From an uncultured beta proteobacterium (GTDB lineage Bacteria > Pseudomonadota > Gammaproteobacteria > Burkholderiales > Rhodocyclaceae): DNA of 64,000 nt. The position numbers and the translations under genes were made by a program. Within the stretch, counting starts at the first letter, position 1; each line of letters begins with the position of its first letter. The notes beneath the pieces were generated by a model, which searched no databases, was not told where the DNA came from, and saw only the letters and a list, made by a program, of their open reading frames with translations. Below are positions 9,939 to 18,783 of this stretch, in pieces. The DNA lies in the NCBI GenBank assembly GCA_903886975.1, contig CAISOB010000004.1, positions 17,008-81,007 of the forward strand, written 5' to 3'.

Positions 9939-10979
9939 GTGCAGCCAGCGCGTTTGATCGGTCCCGCTCGCCCGGTCATCAATCTGCTTGGCCTTGTCAA
10001 TGCGCGGCGGGCTGAGCGACCGGAACAGCCGTCGCGGTCGCAGCGCGTCATCTTTACGGCCATCGCCGGTGATCTTGCGGTGGCGACGGGCAAGTTTGTG
10101 GCCGCGGCGTTTACGGGCAGTTCGGTCATGCTGGTCGAGGGATTCCATTCGTTGGTCGACACCGGCAATGAGCTGCTCCTGCTGATCGGCCTCAAGCGCA
10201 GTCACCGTGCTGCCGACGACGCGCACGCGTTCGGCTATGGCAAGGTCAGCTACTTCTGGTCGCTGATCGTGGCGCTTTCGATCTTTTCCCTGGGCGGCGG
10301 AATTTCGGTGTATCAGGGAATCGTCAGCCTCCATCGTCCGCCTGTCCTGGAGAATTCCGCTTGGAATTACTTCGTGCTTGGCATCGCCGCCCTGTTCGAG
10401 AGTTACAGCTGGCGCGTATCGCATGCCGAACTGGCGCGCCGGCGAGGGCCTGGCGACAGCCTCTGGCAGACCGTGCATAAGAGCAAGGATGCGGCGGTAT
10501 TCACTGTGTTCCTTGAAGATTCCGCATCCCTGATCGGCATCGTGATTGCCGCTCTCGGTGTGGGCTTGAGCCATGCGCTCGACAATCGGTATTTCGATCC
10601 CGCGGCATCGGTGCTGATCGGGCTGGTGCTGTTCGGAACCGCATTCCTGCTGGCCCGCGAAAGCGGCGCGCTGCTGGTCGGCGAGAGCATCGACGGCGAG
10701 CAGATCGAACAGCTGCGCAGGATCATCGCCTGCGACCCGGCCGTCGAAAGTGTCCGCCATCTGCTGACCATGCAACTCGGGCCCGAGAGCGTTTTGCTGA
10801 CGGCCGCCGTGCGCTTCAAGCGCCGGCTCAGCCTCGATGAAGTGGAGCAGGCGATCGCGCGACTCGAGCGCTCGATCAAGGCGCCGTTTCCGGCGATTCA
10901 GCACCTCTTTCTCGAGTCGGGCGCGCTCAAATCGCTATCGCAATCCGCTCGCTACCAGGCTGCATCCGAACCACTCTAA
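9939..10979 (+). CDS. Cation diffusion facilitator family transporter
   Basis: A 346-residue inner-membrane divalent-metal/proton antiporter. An N-terminal membrane domain of about six helices carries the metal-site pattern HSLVDTGNE on helix 2 and a second DSASL acidic site on helix 5; HAFGYGKVSYFW is the family's conserved loop. A cytoplasmic C-terminal domain (residues about 245-330) has the usual alpha-beta fold. Metal specificity (Zn, Mn, Fe, Co) cannot be read. The N-terminal 30 residues are longer than usual, so ATG 9939 may be too far upstream. Confidence 0.88.
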   Translation: MQPARLIGPARPVINLLGLVNARRAERPEQPSRSQRVIFTAIAGDLAVATGKFVAAAFTGSSVMLVEGFHSLVDTGNELLLLIGLKRSHRAADDAHAFGYGKVSYFWSLIVALSIFSLGGGISVYQGIVSLHRPPVLENSAWNYFVLGIAALFESYSWRVSHAELARRRGPGDSLWQTVHKSKDAAVFTVFLEDSASLIGIVIAALGVGLSHALDNRYFDPAASVLIGLVLFGTAFLLARESGALLVGESIDGEQIEQLRRIIACDPAVESVRHLLTMQLGPESVLLTAAVRFKRRLSLDEVEQAIARLERSIKAPFPAIQHLFLESGALKSLSQSARYQAASEPL

Positions 10980-11117
10980 CGCTGAATTTGTAGGGGACAT
11001 TTCAATGAACCATTGCCCGCCGCCATTCGCATTGCAAGCGACAAACGCCGCCGCCATGACCCCGCCCCGCGCCGTGACCGGCGATAACCGAATCGATCCT
11101 ATTTCTGGAGACAAATC

Positions 11118-11939
11118 GTGACCTTCACCACCCTGCTGGTGCATCTTGAACTCGGTCGTGCGAACACCGGCCTGCTGCGCGTCGCCGGCGACCTGGCGCA
11201 GCGCTTTCACGCCGAAGTGATCGGCATCGCCGCCTGCCAGCCGATGCGCATCGATTTGGGCGACACCTATGTTTCCGGAGAGGTCTTCGAACAGGATCGC
11301 GAGGAAATCAAGACGAATATCGCGGCGGCCGAAGCGGAATTTCGCGGTGCCTTGCAGGCCCTTGGCAATAGGCTGGCGTGGCGCTCGGCGACAAGTTTCG
11401 AGGCGCTTGCCGATTATCTGGCGCGTGAAGCACGCGCTGCCGACCTCGTCGTCACCACTGTTCCCGCAAGCGATGTCGTTCTCGCGGCGAGGCGCGTCGA
11501 TGTCGGCGACCTGGTCATGCAGGCGGGGCGTCCGGTATTCATCGTGCCAGCCGCCGCCGACGCGCTTCGACTCGAGCGCGTGGTGATCGCCTGGAAGGAT
11601 AGCCGCGAAGCTCGCCGCGCAGTCCTTGATGCCTTGCCCCTGCTGCAAATAGCCGGCCACGTCGTGGTCGTGGAAATCGCCGCCACGGACGGTCTGGACG
11701 AGGCGCGCGCCCACACCGATGATGTCGTCAATTGGCTCAAACGGCACGCTGTCGTCGGCGAATCCCTGATACCCGGCGCAAGCGGGGACGAGGCCGCGCA
11801 ACTTGGCGAGATCGCTCAGCGAGGCGACGTCATCGTCGCCGGCGCCTATGGGCACAGCCGCATGCGCGAATGGGCGTTCGGCGGGGTCACCCGTGATCTG
11901 CTGTTGCGCGGCGGGCATTGCGCCCTGGTATCTCATTGA
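11118..11939 (+). CDS. Universal stress protein, tandem UspA domains
   Basis: A 273-residue protein with two UspA-like halves (about 1-145 and 150-273). The second half keeps the nucleotide-binding pattern GAYGHSRMREWAFGGVTRDLL (G-x2-G-x9-G-x-T); the first half looks degenerate. GTG 11118 follows TCTGGAGA. Tandem Usp proteins are soluble ATP-binding stress proteins of poorly defined role. The neighbouring aldolase and envelope-stress genes fit a general stress or starvation locus. Confidence 0.87.
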   Translation: MTFTTLLVHLELGRANTGLLRVAGDLAQRFHAEVIGIAACQPMRIDLGDTYVSGEVFEQDREEIKTNIAAAEAEFRGALQALGNRLAWRSATSFEALADYLAREARAADLVVTTVPASDVVLAARRVDVGDLVMQAGRPVFIVPAAADALRLERVVIAWKDSREARRAVLDALPLLQIAGHVVVVEIAATDGLDEARAHTDDVVNWLKRHAVVGESLIPGASGDEAAQLGEIAQRGDVIVAGAYGHSRMREWAFGGVTRDLLLRGGHCALVSH

Positions 11940-12010
11940 CCCGCGAAACAGTACCGATCCGGAACATTTGGGGCAGAAACGGGACAAAAACGAAATTGGA
12001 GAAACAGCCG

Positions 12011-13044
12011 ATGAATACGCGAGCACTGATAAGCACGGCCAGCGCGCTGGTCGCCGACGGCAAGGGCCTGTTGGCCATGGACGAGAGCACCGGCACCTGC
12101 AACCGGCGCTTCGCCGATGCTGGAATTCCACAGACCGAGGAAACGCGGCGCGCCTATCGCGATCTCCTGGTGTCCACCCCGGGCCTCAACGAATACATCA
12201 GCGGTGCGATTCTCTATGACGAAACACTGAGGCAATCGAGAATCGACGGAACGTCGTTTGTGCGCACGCTCACCGATGCGAACATCGTTCCCGGCATCAA
12301 GGTCGATCTCGGGGCCAAAGAACTTGCGGCCTGTCCGGGCGAAAAGGTCAGCGAAGGCCTCGACGGTTTGCGCGTGCGCCTGAAGGCCTATGCCGACATG
12401 GGGGCCCGTTTCGCCAAGTGGCGTGCGGTGATCGGCATCGGCAACGCGCTGCCCACGCGCACCTGCATCGAGGTCAATGCCCACGCCCTGGCGCGCTATG
12501 CGGCCTTGTGCCAGGAAGCCGGCCTGTTGCCCATTGTCGAACCGGAAGTGCTGATGGACGGCGCGCACACCCTGGCGCGTTGCCGCGAGGTCACCGAGGA
12601 AATGCTGCACCAGGTCTTTGACGAACTCCACCGTCAGCGCGTGGTGCTCGAGGGGATGATTCTCAAACCGAATATGATTCTGCCGGGATTGGCCTGCATT
12701 ACGCAGGAGAGCGTCAATGAAGTGGCCGACGCGACGGTGCGCACCTTGCTGCGCGTCGTGCCGGCCAGCGTGCCGGGCATCGCCTTCCTGTCGGGGGGGG
12801 GCAATCCGGCGAACTCGCATCGACACGCCTCAACGCCATGCATGCGCGCTTCGATTCCCCGCTGACCCGGCCGCCATGGGCCTTGACGTTCTCGTTTAGC
12901 CGCGCGCTGCAGCAAGAAGCCTTGCAAATCTGGGCCGGTGTTGACGCCAGCCGCGAAGCAGCGCAGCAGGCCCTGCTGCATCGCGCCCGCTGCAACAGCG
13001 CTGCGCTGCGCGGCGAATACAGCGCGGCGATGGAAGCACGATAG
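12011..13044 (+). pseudogene. Fructose-bisphosphate aldolase class I, frameshifted in a G9 tract
   Basis: The first frame runs from ATG 12011 (GGAGA upstream) through KGLLAMDESTGTCNRRF, the GIKVDLGAKEL segment, the PIVEPEVLMDGAHT active-site strand and the Schiff-base region EGMILKPNMILPG. After AFLSGG the frame is lost in a run of nine Gs at 12793-12801. The expected continuation QSGELASTRLNAM...PPWALTFSFSRALQ is in another frame and ends at 13044. Seven Gs would restore the family motif FLSGGQS; ten would also restore the frame. The catalytic lysine precedes the shift, but the C-terminal substrate segment would be lost. It may be a true mutation, a slippage-prone tract or a base-calling error. 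Confidence 0.85.
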
Positions 13045-13104
13045 CAGCTCTCGCGGGCCGAGCCGCGATCGCAAGCGATGGGGTGAGCGTTGCCTTGAAC
13101 GCCA

Positions 13105-15453
13105 TCATGCAATCTTGAGGTGACGAAACAGGATTTCCTTCACCCCGTCCAGCACGAAGGCAAATGCGAGCGCGGCGGTAAAGACGCCAGCCAGTACCGC
13201 GAGCGGAAGGGCGGTCATCAACAATCCATCGACGGCCAGCAGGCTGATGATGGCCAGATCCACAACCGAGGAGATGAGCAGCCATCGACCGGGGCGCGAA
13301 CTCCACAGGTGCTGCCGCTCGCGCGCGACGTAGAAGACGGCCTGGCCGCTGAAGACCAGCGTCACCACGGTCATGGTGCGCAGCGTCAAGATATCCAGGC
13401 CGAGAACGAATTTGCCGGTGGCCAGGCAGGCGACGCAAAAGAGCAAGTCGAACAGGCCCATGACGATGCCTGCCATGGTCAAGTTGCCGATCTTCCAGAT
13501 ACTTGGCTGGGGCGATGGCCTGACGTTGTCGGTCGATGAGGACATGGCCAGGAAATCGCCGACGACCATCATCAAGACCATCAGCATCGGCGTCAGGATG
13601 GCCTGGCCGGTCATGATCAGCCCCATGGCCAGGAAGAGCACTTGGACAACCTTGTGGATGATGGAGCGCAGCGTGTAAGTCAAGATACGCTGGAAGGTGG
13701 TGCGCCCCTCCTTGACCGAAGCGACGATTCCGCCGAGGCCGGGCTCGGTGAGCACGATGCCGGCAGCCGATTTGGCGACATCGGTAGCCGTGGATACGGC
13801 AATCCCCATCTGGGCCTGGCGCAGTGCCGGCGCGTCGTTGGCCCCGTCGCCGCACATGCCGACGATATGCCCGCTCTTCTGCAGCGCTTTGACGAGGCGA
13901 TACTTGTCTTCCGGCAGGACGCCGGCAAAGATCGAGAATTTGTCCGCCGCGATATCCTCGGGCAGCGGCGTCGTCGCCCAGACCGACCCGGTGATTCCAA
14001 TCGAGTGCGCCACAACTTCGGCCGTCGTTCGGGCATCTCCGGTCACCATGACCGTGCGTACCCCCAAGCCGGCCAACTCCGCGACAAGCGCCGCCGAGTC
14101 ATCGCGCGGCGGATCGCTGAGCGCGATCAGCCCGGCCAACTGCAACTTGTCCGCCGCGCCCGTGGCCACGGCAAGCACCCGGTATCCCTTGGCCTGCAAC
14201 GCATCGACGATGCCCGAAGCCGCGGGTGAAGCTTCAGACAGGCCCGTGACCACGTCGAACGCGCCCTTGACGACGCGAACGAGTTCGCCGCTCGCCAGCC
14301 GAAGCGTCGCTTCAGAACGCTTCACGGCCGGATCGAAGGGGATGAAGGTGACGAGTGCCGGTGCGTCGCTGACGGCCTGGCGCGTCGCTGCCGCGCGAAT
14401 GGCGGAATCGACCGGATCCTGCCCGCCATCGGAACTCGTCAGGGCGGCCAGCGCCAACACGTGCCCTTCATCGAATCCGGGCATCGCGTGCACCGACATC
14501 ACCGCAAGCTCGTTGCGCGTCAAGGTTCCCGTCTTGTCCGAGCAAAGAACGTCGATGCCCGCGGCTTCATCGACTGCCGAGAGGCTCGTCGGCAAGACCC
14601 CTTGCCGCGCCAACGCCCGCGCGCCGACGGCCGCAGCCAGCGTGAACATCGACGGCAAGGCAACCGGTATCGACGAGAGAATGGCGACGAGGACGAGCGG
14701 GATGATCTCGACGAGCGGCATCGGCAAGAGCAGCGCATAGACGGTCAGCAGGACGGTCACCGCGCCATTGAACAAGGCGAGATTGCGTACGACATGCAGA
14801 ATGGTTTTCTGCTGCGAGCTTTCGACCTTTGCCGCGCGCACCAGCTCCGCCGTGCGGCCAAACTTCGTGCGTTCGCCGGTAGCGATGACCTGCGCCAGCG
14901 CTTCGCCACGCCGGACCAGCGCGCCCGCATACGCCTCAATTCCCGCGCCGGCTTCGACCGGAAGCGATTCGCCGGTCAGCATGGATTGGTCGATCAGGAT
15001 CGAGCCTTCGATCAAACGCACATCCGCGGCGACGACCGATCCGAGCGACAGCTTGACCAGATCGCCGCAGACCAGTGTGGCCGCGGGAACCGTAGTCCAG
15101 CTCCCGTCACGCTTAACCGCTGCGACAAGCGCCAGCCGCGATTTGAGCGCATCCAGTGTTCCCTGTGCGCGGCCCTCCTGGAAGAAGCCCAAGGCCGAAT
15201 TGAAAATCAGCAGCAGCGCGACGACGCCGGCTTCGACATAGTCGCCGAGGAAGAGCTGCAGAGCGACCGCCGCCTCGAGCATCCACGGCACCGGCGCCCA
15301 CAATTTTTGCAGCGCGCGGCGTACCGGATGCTGCGCGACATCGACAATGGCGTTTAGGCCTTGTTGATCGAGAAGGCGCCGGGCTTCCTCGCGGGTCAGG
15401 CCGACGGATTCAAGCGGTACTGCGGGCTTTGCTACGGCAGGCACTCCGATCAT
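13105..15453 (-). CDS. Plasma-membrane proton-efflux P-type ATPase (P3A)
   Basis: A 782-residue pump that extrudes protons at the cost of ATP. It contains SMLTGESLPVEAG (actuator TGES), PVALPSMFTL on helix M4, the phosphorylation motif LCSDKTGTLT with Asp306, and MVTGDARTTAE and GMCGDGANDAPALRQA of the P domain. PSMFTLAAAVGARALA and helix M6 AMSSSTDNVRPS are typical of H+-ATPases rather than metal or Ca2+ pumps. About ten membrane helices are expected. It converges on the aldolase gene. Such bacterial H+-ATPases are often linked to acid stress; no direct evidence here. Confidence 0.9.
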   Translation of the reverse strand: MIGVPAVAKPAVPLESVGLTREEARRLLDQQGLNAIVDVAQHPVRRALQKLWAPVPWMLEAAVALQLFLGDYVEAGVVALLLIFNSALGFFQEGRAQGTLDALKSRLALVAAVKRDGSWTTVPAATLVCGDLVKLSLGSVVAADVRLIEGSILIDQSMLTGESLPVEAGAGIEAYAGALVRRGEALAQVIATGERTKFGRTAELVRAAKVESSQQKTILHVVRNLALFNGAVTVLLTVYALLLPMPLVEIIPLVLVAILSSIPVALPSMFTLAAAVGARALARQGVLPTSLSAVDEAAGIDVLCSDKTGTLTRNELAVMSVHAMPGFDEGHVLALAALTSSDGGQDPVDSAIRAAATRQAVSDAPALVTFIPFDPAVKRSEATLRLASGELVRVVKGAFDVVTGLSEASPAASGIVDALQAKGYRVLAVATGAADKLQLAGLIALSDPPRDDSAALVAELAGLGVRTVMVTGDARTTAEVVAHSIGITGSVWATTPLPEDIAADKFSIFAGVLPEDKYRLVKALQKSGHIVGMCGDGANDAPALRQAQMGIAVSTATDVAKSAAGIVLTEPGLGGIVASVKEGRTTFQRILTYTLRSIIHKVVQVLFLAMGLIMTGQAILTPMLMVLMMVVGDFLAMSSSTDNVRPSPQPSIWKIGNLTMAGIVMGLFDLLFCVACLATGKFVLGLDILTLRTMTVVTLVFSGQAVFYVARERQHLWSSRPGRWLLISSVVDLAIISLLAVDGLLMTALPLAVLAGVFTAALAFAFVLDGVKEILFRHLKIA

Positions 15454-15515
15454 GGCTGATCAATCCATCGCCGGGGAATGGACCGACCAGCAGGACCGGC
15501 CAGCACAAAATTTCC

Positions 15516-15845
15516 TCAGCGCGATCGTGAACCACCCGAACGTGATCGTGAAGGAATCGACGGCATCGCGCGGGAAGCGGGAGCGGCCCGGAAAGCATGC
15601 TGATGCGCAAAGCCTCCTGCACGTTCCGCACGATGATCGCCGCCGCGAAACGGCGCGACACGGTAGCCGGGACCCCAGCCGCCGTAATCGGCGCCGTAGG
15701 GTTCGTAGTAGTCGAATCCGATGCCAACGCCGCTGTCATAGCCGTAGCCGTATCCTTCGGGAACGACGGCGCAACCGGACGAGAGCGCGGCGAACAAACC
15801 GATGACAAGAGCGATTGCCGACCAGCGCAGGAATAGCGTTCTCAC
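15516..15845 (-). CDS. Small Tyr/Gly-rich lipoprotein
   Basis: A 109-residue predicted lipoprotein: the signal sequence ends LSSGC, then a glycine- and tyrosine-rich section (GYGYGYDSGVGIGFDYYEPYG and GGWGPGYRVAPFRGGDHR) and a basic Arg/Ser-rich tail. It starts with GTG 15845, overlapping the stop of the VOC gene as GTGA, so the two are coupled. Function unknown. Similar short proteins are common in betaproteobacteria near envelope-stress genes. Confidence 0.7.
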   Translation of the reverse strand: MRTLFLRWSAIALVIGLFAALSSGCAVVPEGYGYGYDSGVGIGFDYYEPYGADYGGWGPGYRVAPFRGGDHRAERAGGFAHQHAFRAAPASRAMPSIPSRSRSGGSRSR

Positions 15846-16825
15846 TTGCCCACCTCTTTGCTGTCAGCGTCGGTCCATTCAAGGAGTCCGAACGGTGCCC
15901 CGAGCGGATCGGCGACGACAGCGACCTGGCCGCCGTGGCGATCAACCCGTGGCTCGACCAGAACGCGTCCGCCGAGCGCGACGACCTTCGCTGTCATCTT
16001 CACCGCATCGTCGACACGAATGTAATTGAGCCAGTGGGGATGGGCGCCGGGCCTATTCGCAGGCAGCGTGTTGGCGCTCGCGCGGGCAAAGTCGTCAGCG
16101 GCCAGCATCAGATGCTGGCTCGCTTCGTCGGCGGTCAGATCGAATACTTCGTAGTCAAACAGCGTCTGGTAGAACGCCGCGTCGCTGTCCGGATCACGCG
16201 TAATCAGGGAACTCCAGATCCATTCTCCAGGCGCAGCCAGCGCGTCGGACGGATCACCGCTGCTCGAAGCCAGGACTGCGAAGACAGCGCCCTGCGGATC
16301 GGCGAACACCGCTTCGCGGCCGCGATCGGGGAGGGTGCGCGGCTCGAGCAGCACCTTCGCGCCATGTTGCAATGCGATCTTCTTTGCCGCGTCGACGTCG
16401 CGCACGGCAAGGAAGGTCAGCCACGCCGGCTGCCGATGTTCGCCGGCCGGCACCGCTTTATGAAACAGTCCGGCGACAAGATGACCGTCGAGATAGGCGC
16501 CTGCGTATTTGGACCCGCGGGCCTGGAAGTCGCGGAATGACCAGCCGAACAAATCTGCGTAGAAACGCTTGGCGGCATCGATGTCCGGTGTCACAAGTTC
16601 GACAAAGATTACTTTGCCGACGTGATGCTCCTGGCTGGCCGGTTCGACAAGCGCAGGCAAAGGCGGCGGTGCGGCCATGACCGAGGCCGTGCCCGCAAGA
16701 CCGAGCAGACCGGCGAGAATCGCGCAGCAAAGGAACTTTCGTAGGGGCTCGGGCCGTATCGTCCGTAACGCGATCCCGTCTGGAGTAGTTAGGTGAATTG
16801 GGTTTGAACGTTGTTGCCGAGGCAT
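15842..16825 (-). CDS. Membrane-anchored or secreted double-VOC-domain protein
   Basis: A 327-residue protein with an N-terminal hydrophobic segment (FLCCAILAGLLGLAGTASVMAA) and two vicinal-oxygen-chelate domains: FVELVTPDIDAAKRFYADLF through DPQGAVFAVL, and SSLITRDPDSDAAFYQTLFDYEV through ADPLGAPFGLLEW. This resembles the glyoxalase/bleomycin-resistance family, usually cytoplasmic, so the export signal is notable. ATG 16825 is preferred over 16867 because the inferred -10 hexamer sits at 16853-16858. Substrate unknown. Confidence 0.82.
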   Translation of the reverse strand: MPRQQRSNPIHLTTPDGIALRTIRPEPLRKFLCCAILAGLLGLAGTASVMAAPPPLPALVEPASQEHHVGKVIFVELVTPDIDAAKRFYADLFGWSFRDFQARGSKYAGAYLDGHLVAGLFHKAVPAGEHRQPAWLTFLAVRDVDAAKKIALQHGAKVLLEPRTLPDRGREAVFADPQGAVFAVLASSSGDPSDALAAPGEWIWSSLITRDPDSDAAFYQTLFDYEVFDLTADEASQHLMLAADDFARASANTLPANRPGAHPHWLNYIRVDDAVKMTAKVVALGGRVLVEPRVDRHGGQVAVVADPLGAPFGLLEWTDADSKEVGK

Positions 16826-16879
16826 TGCTGGCTCCGTTGTTTCGCTGACATGACGGTATGGCTGCATCGTTCGACCGTC

Positions 16880-16895
16880 CGTACGTCACCGCACA
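16880..16895 (-). promoter_or_regulatory. Dyad operator upstream of the VOC-lipoprotein pair
   Basis: The plus strand reads CGTACGTCACCGCACA. Read toward the VOC gene, a TACCGT hexamer at 16853-16858 follows after exactly 21 bp. The CACA arm is intact and the other arm is degenerate. Confidence 0.5.
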
Positions 16896-16934
16896 AAGAT
16901 CGGAAAGAATTTGAGTGGTTTCGAATGGAAAGCG

Positions 16935-16962
16935 CCGGGCGGCAGGTTCAACAACCGCCCGG
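16935..16962. other. Perfect 8-bp hairpin between CDGSH and VOC genes
   Basis: CCGGGCGG (16935-16942) pairs with CCGCCCGG (16955-16962) around a 12-nt loop. A second hairpin, GGGTCC/GGACCC with a 3-nt loop, lies at 17013-17027 just past the CDGSH stop codon. Neither has a T-run, so intrinsic termination is uncertain. Confidence 0.4.
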
Positions 16963-17053
16963 AGAAAATTGCGATCAGCGGCGCGAAATCAGGATTTGCC
17001 GACGCGCCGCCCGGGTCCGCTGGACCCCGACGGACGGCGTTGCTGGCGATAGT

Positions 17054-17299
17054 TCACAGTTTCTTGTGGCTGCCGTCGCACAAGGGCGCTTTGCCGCTAT
17101 GCTTGCAGCCGCAGAAATAGGTTGTTCCGCTCGCTTCGGCCTTGTATTCGAGCGGCGTGAACGCGCTGCCCTTGTGACTGCCGTCGCAAAACGGTTGTCC
17201 GGCGCTTTTGCCGCATGCGCACCACCAGTAGCTCTTGCCCGCTTCGACTGCAGCGGCATAGGGTGCTTTCTGGGCGATCGTGGGAATCTTGTCGGTCAT
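17054..17299 (-). CDS. CDGSH iron-sulfur domain protein with two motifs
   Basis: An 81-residue soluble protein with two complete CDGSH-type cluster sites: WWCACGKSAGQPFCDGSH and YFCGCKHSGKAPLCDGSH, each providing three Cys and one His for a [2Fe-2S] cluster. Paired-motif proteins are the bacterial mitoNEET-like type. It is the third gene of a minus-strand set with the DUF1269-like membrane protein and the three-BON protein. A role in redox or iron homeostasis is inferred from the family. Confidence 0.92.
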   Translation of the reverse strand: MTDKIPTIAQKAPYAAAVEAGKSYWWCACGKSAGQPFCDGSHKGSAFTPLEYKAEASGTTYFCGCKHSGKAPLCDGSHKKL

Positions 17300-17325
17300 G
17301 ATCTTCTTCCTTGTAGTAGAAATTG

Positions 17326-17829
17326 TCAGGCTGCCGCGAGCAGTTTTGTGCTGGCCAGTACCGCGCGCACTTTCGCTGCGTCTTCTTCGCTGCCGTGCAC
17401 CATGAGAATGTACTTGTCGACTTTCAATGCGGTTTCGTACTTGATCACCTGATCCTTGGGCACGCCGATCTGGGTCAATGCCGCCCCCAACGCCGACAGA
17501 CCGCCGACGACTACCGCGCCCTCGAGCGCACTGACCAGCGCGACCACCACCGGCCCGGCCATGGCCACGAGTCCCAGACCCGGCAGGAAGAACACCGCTG
17601 GCCCGAGCAGCAGGCCCCAGATACTGCCCCAGAACGCGCCGGCGCCGCCCCAGGTCTTGATCTTGTCGCCGGCGGTGTAGAAGCCCAGCGGGTGTTCCTC
17701 GGTGTGATAGCCCTTGCCGACCAGCGAAAGCTTCTTCATTTCGAAGCCCGAACGGCTCAGCGTCTGAATGGCATCTTCGGCTTCGACGTGGGTGTTGAAA
17801 ACATAAAACGGTGAATTGTCCTTTTCCAT
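17326..17829 (-). CDS. Glycine-rich membrane stress protein (YflT/DUF1269-like)
   Basis: A 167-residue protein with an N-terminal alpha-beta segment (FYVFNTHVEAEDAIQTLSRS), a central hydrophobic glycine-rich region likely spanning the membrane twice (GAGAFWGSIWGLLLGPAVFF and LGLVAMAGPVVVALVSALEG), and a C-terminal segment (YETALKVDKYILMVHGSEED). This layout occurs in heat-stress YflT-like and DUF1269-like proteins. It is 9 bp downstream of the three-BON gene and co-oriented with it. No enzymatic motif is visible. Confidence 0.75.
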   Translation of the reverse strand: MEKDNSPFYVFNTHVEAEDAIQTLSRSGFEMKKLSLVGKGYHTEEHPLGFYTAGDKIKTWGGAGAFWGSIWGLLLGPAVFFLPGLGLVAMAGPVVVALVSALEGAVVVGGLSALGAALTQIGVPKDQVIKYETALKVDKYILMVHGSEEDAAKVRAVLASTKLLAAA

Positions 17830-17838
17830 GGTTCTTCC

Positions 17839-18492
17839 TTAGTTGGCGACGATGATGAAGTCATTAACGTTGCGCACACCGGCGGAGCCCCAGGCGCAAT
17901 GCACCACGAGGTCATGTTCAGCACGGGTGCCCACGGTTCCGGTCAGCGTGACGTCGCCACCGACGATATCGATCACGATATTCTGTGCATCGGTCGTGGC
18001 ATGCCGCTTCAAGGCGGCCTCGATGTCCGACTTGACGATGCTCATGGACACGCTGGGAGCGATGACGATTTCATTGCTGACGCCGGTGACGCCCATCAGA
18101 TTGCGAACGGCGCCCGTCGCCGCATCACGCTGATAATGCCAATCGACTTTCCCGGAAAGCGTGACCCAGCCGTTTTCGACCAGGGCCTTGACGGAATCCC
18201 TGGGCAAAAAGGTCGACCATTCGAGAACGTTCTCCACTGCGTGGCCGATGTCCGCATCGCTGCGCTTGCCCAGGCCGAAGAGATTGACTTGCATCTCGAC
18301 AGCGAGCGCCTTGACGCCGGATACGCGTTGAGCCGCATGCTCCGCGCCCCATTTTTCGGCATAGCTGCCGACGTGGCCGGCCAGGGTCACGATGCCGTCC
18401 TTGACCTCGACGCCGATGTCAGCCGCGTTGACCGAGGGTTCCCACTTCAATTCCGCGAGCACGTCCTGCTGCAGTTGAATATCCGTTTTCAT
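17839..18492 (-). CDS. Three-BON-domain protein
   Basis: A 217-residue protein without a signal peptide that consists of three BON domains: about residues 5-70 (DVLAELKWEPSV, VEVKDGIVTLAGHVGSYAEK), 78-145 (AVENVLEWSTFLP, WVTLSGKVDWHYQRDA) and 150-217 (DIEAALKRHATTD, GDVTLTGTVGTRAEHDL). Cytoplasmic multi-BON proteins of this type are widespread but unassigned. It leads a three-gene minus-strand operon with a stress membrane protein and a CDGSH protein, and a strong operator copy lies 59 bp upstream of the start codon. Confidence 0.86.
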   Translation of the reverse strand: MKTDIQLQQDVLAELKWEPSVNAADIGVEVKDGIVTLAGHVGSYAEKWGAEHAAQRVSGVKALAVEMQVNLFGLGKRSDADIGHAVENVLEWSTFLPRDSVKALVENGWVTLSGKVDWHYQRDAATGAVRNLMGVTGVSNEIVIAPSVSMSIVKSDIEAALKRHATTDAQNIVIDIVGGDVTLTGTVGTRAEHDLVVHCAWGSAGVRNVNDFIIVAN

Positions 18493-18550
18493 ATTGGTCT
18501 TTCAGTTTCATTAAGGGATGCCGAATATGCGCCGGAAATATCGCCGGTTC

Positions 18551-18566
18551 TGTTCGCTGGCGCTCG
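18551..18566 (-). promoter_or_regulatory. Dyad operator upstream of the three-BON operon
   Basis: The plus strand reads TGTTCGCTGGCGCTCG. Toward the BON operon a CATATT hexamer at 18524-18529 follows after 21 bp. It forms a divergent pair with the site at 18668. Confidence 0.65.
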
Positions 18567-18667
18567 TACAGTGATTGCCAAAGATGTCCGGGTCCGAGCC
18601 CGTCCAAGCGACCGGGGTATATTCGATTCCTGTCGATCGGAATGGAATTCACCAGCGCGGAAGCCAA

Positions 18668-18683
18668 CGTTCGCCAGCGAACA
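18668..18683 (+). promoter_or_regulatory. Dyad operator upstream of the Mg2+ ATPase
   Basis: The sequence is CGTTCGCCAGCGAACA, with perfect arms GTTCGC and GCGAAC around CA. A CACCGT hexamer at 18705-18710 follows after 21 bp; the hexamer is weak. The site is 100 bp upstream of the mgtA start. Confidence 0.6.
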
Positions 18684-18783
18684 GACGGCGAGGCGCGGGC
18701 ACGGCACCGTCGCGAGAATCGATGCCGACTCATCTCGCGGTGAGTCTGGCACGGCCCATTCAGAAAAGGTTCAGGTGACCGTG

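Noticed and set aside
11005..11121. 38-codon frame before the Usp gene
   Set aside because: It has only a weak upstream site, no recognisable domain and an unremarkable composition, so it is probably non-coding or a fortuitous leader.
17899..18783. A 295-residue N-terminal extension of the Mg2+ ATPase
   Set aside because: The open frame is antisense to the three-BON gene and crosses two operators. A normal Mgt N-terminus starts at 18784.
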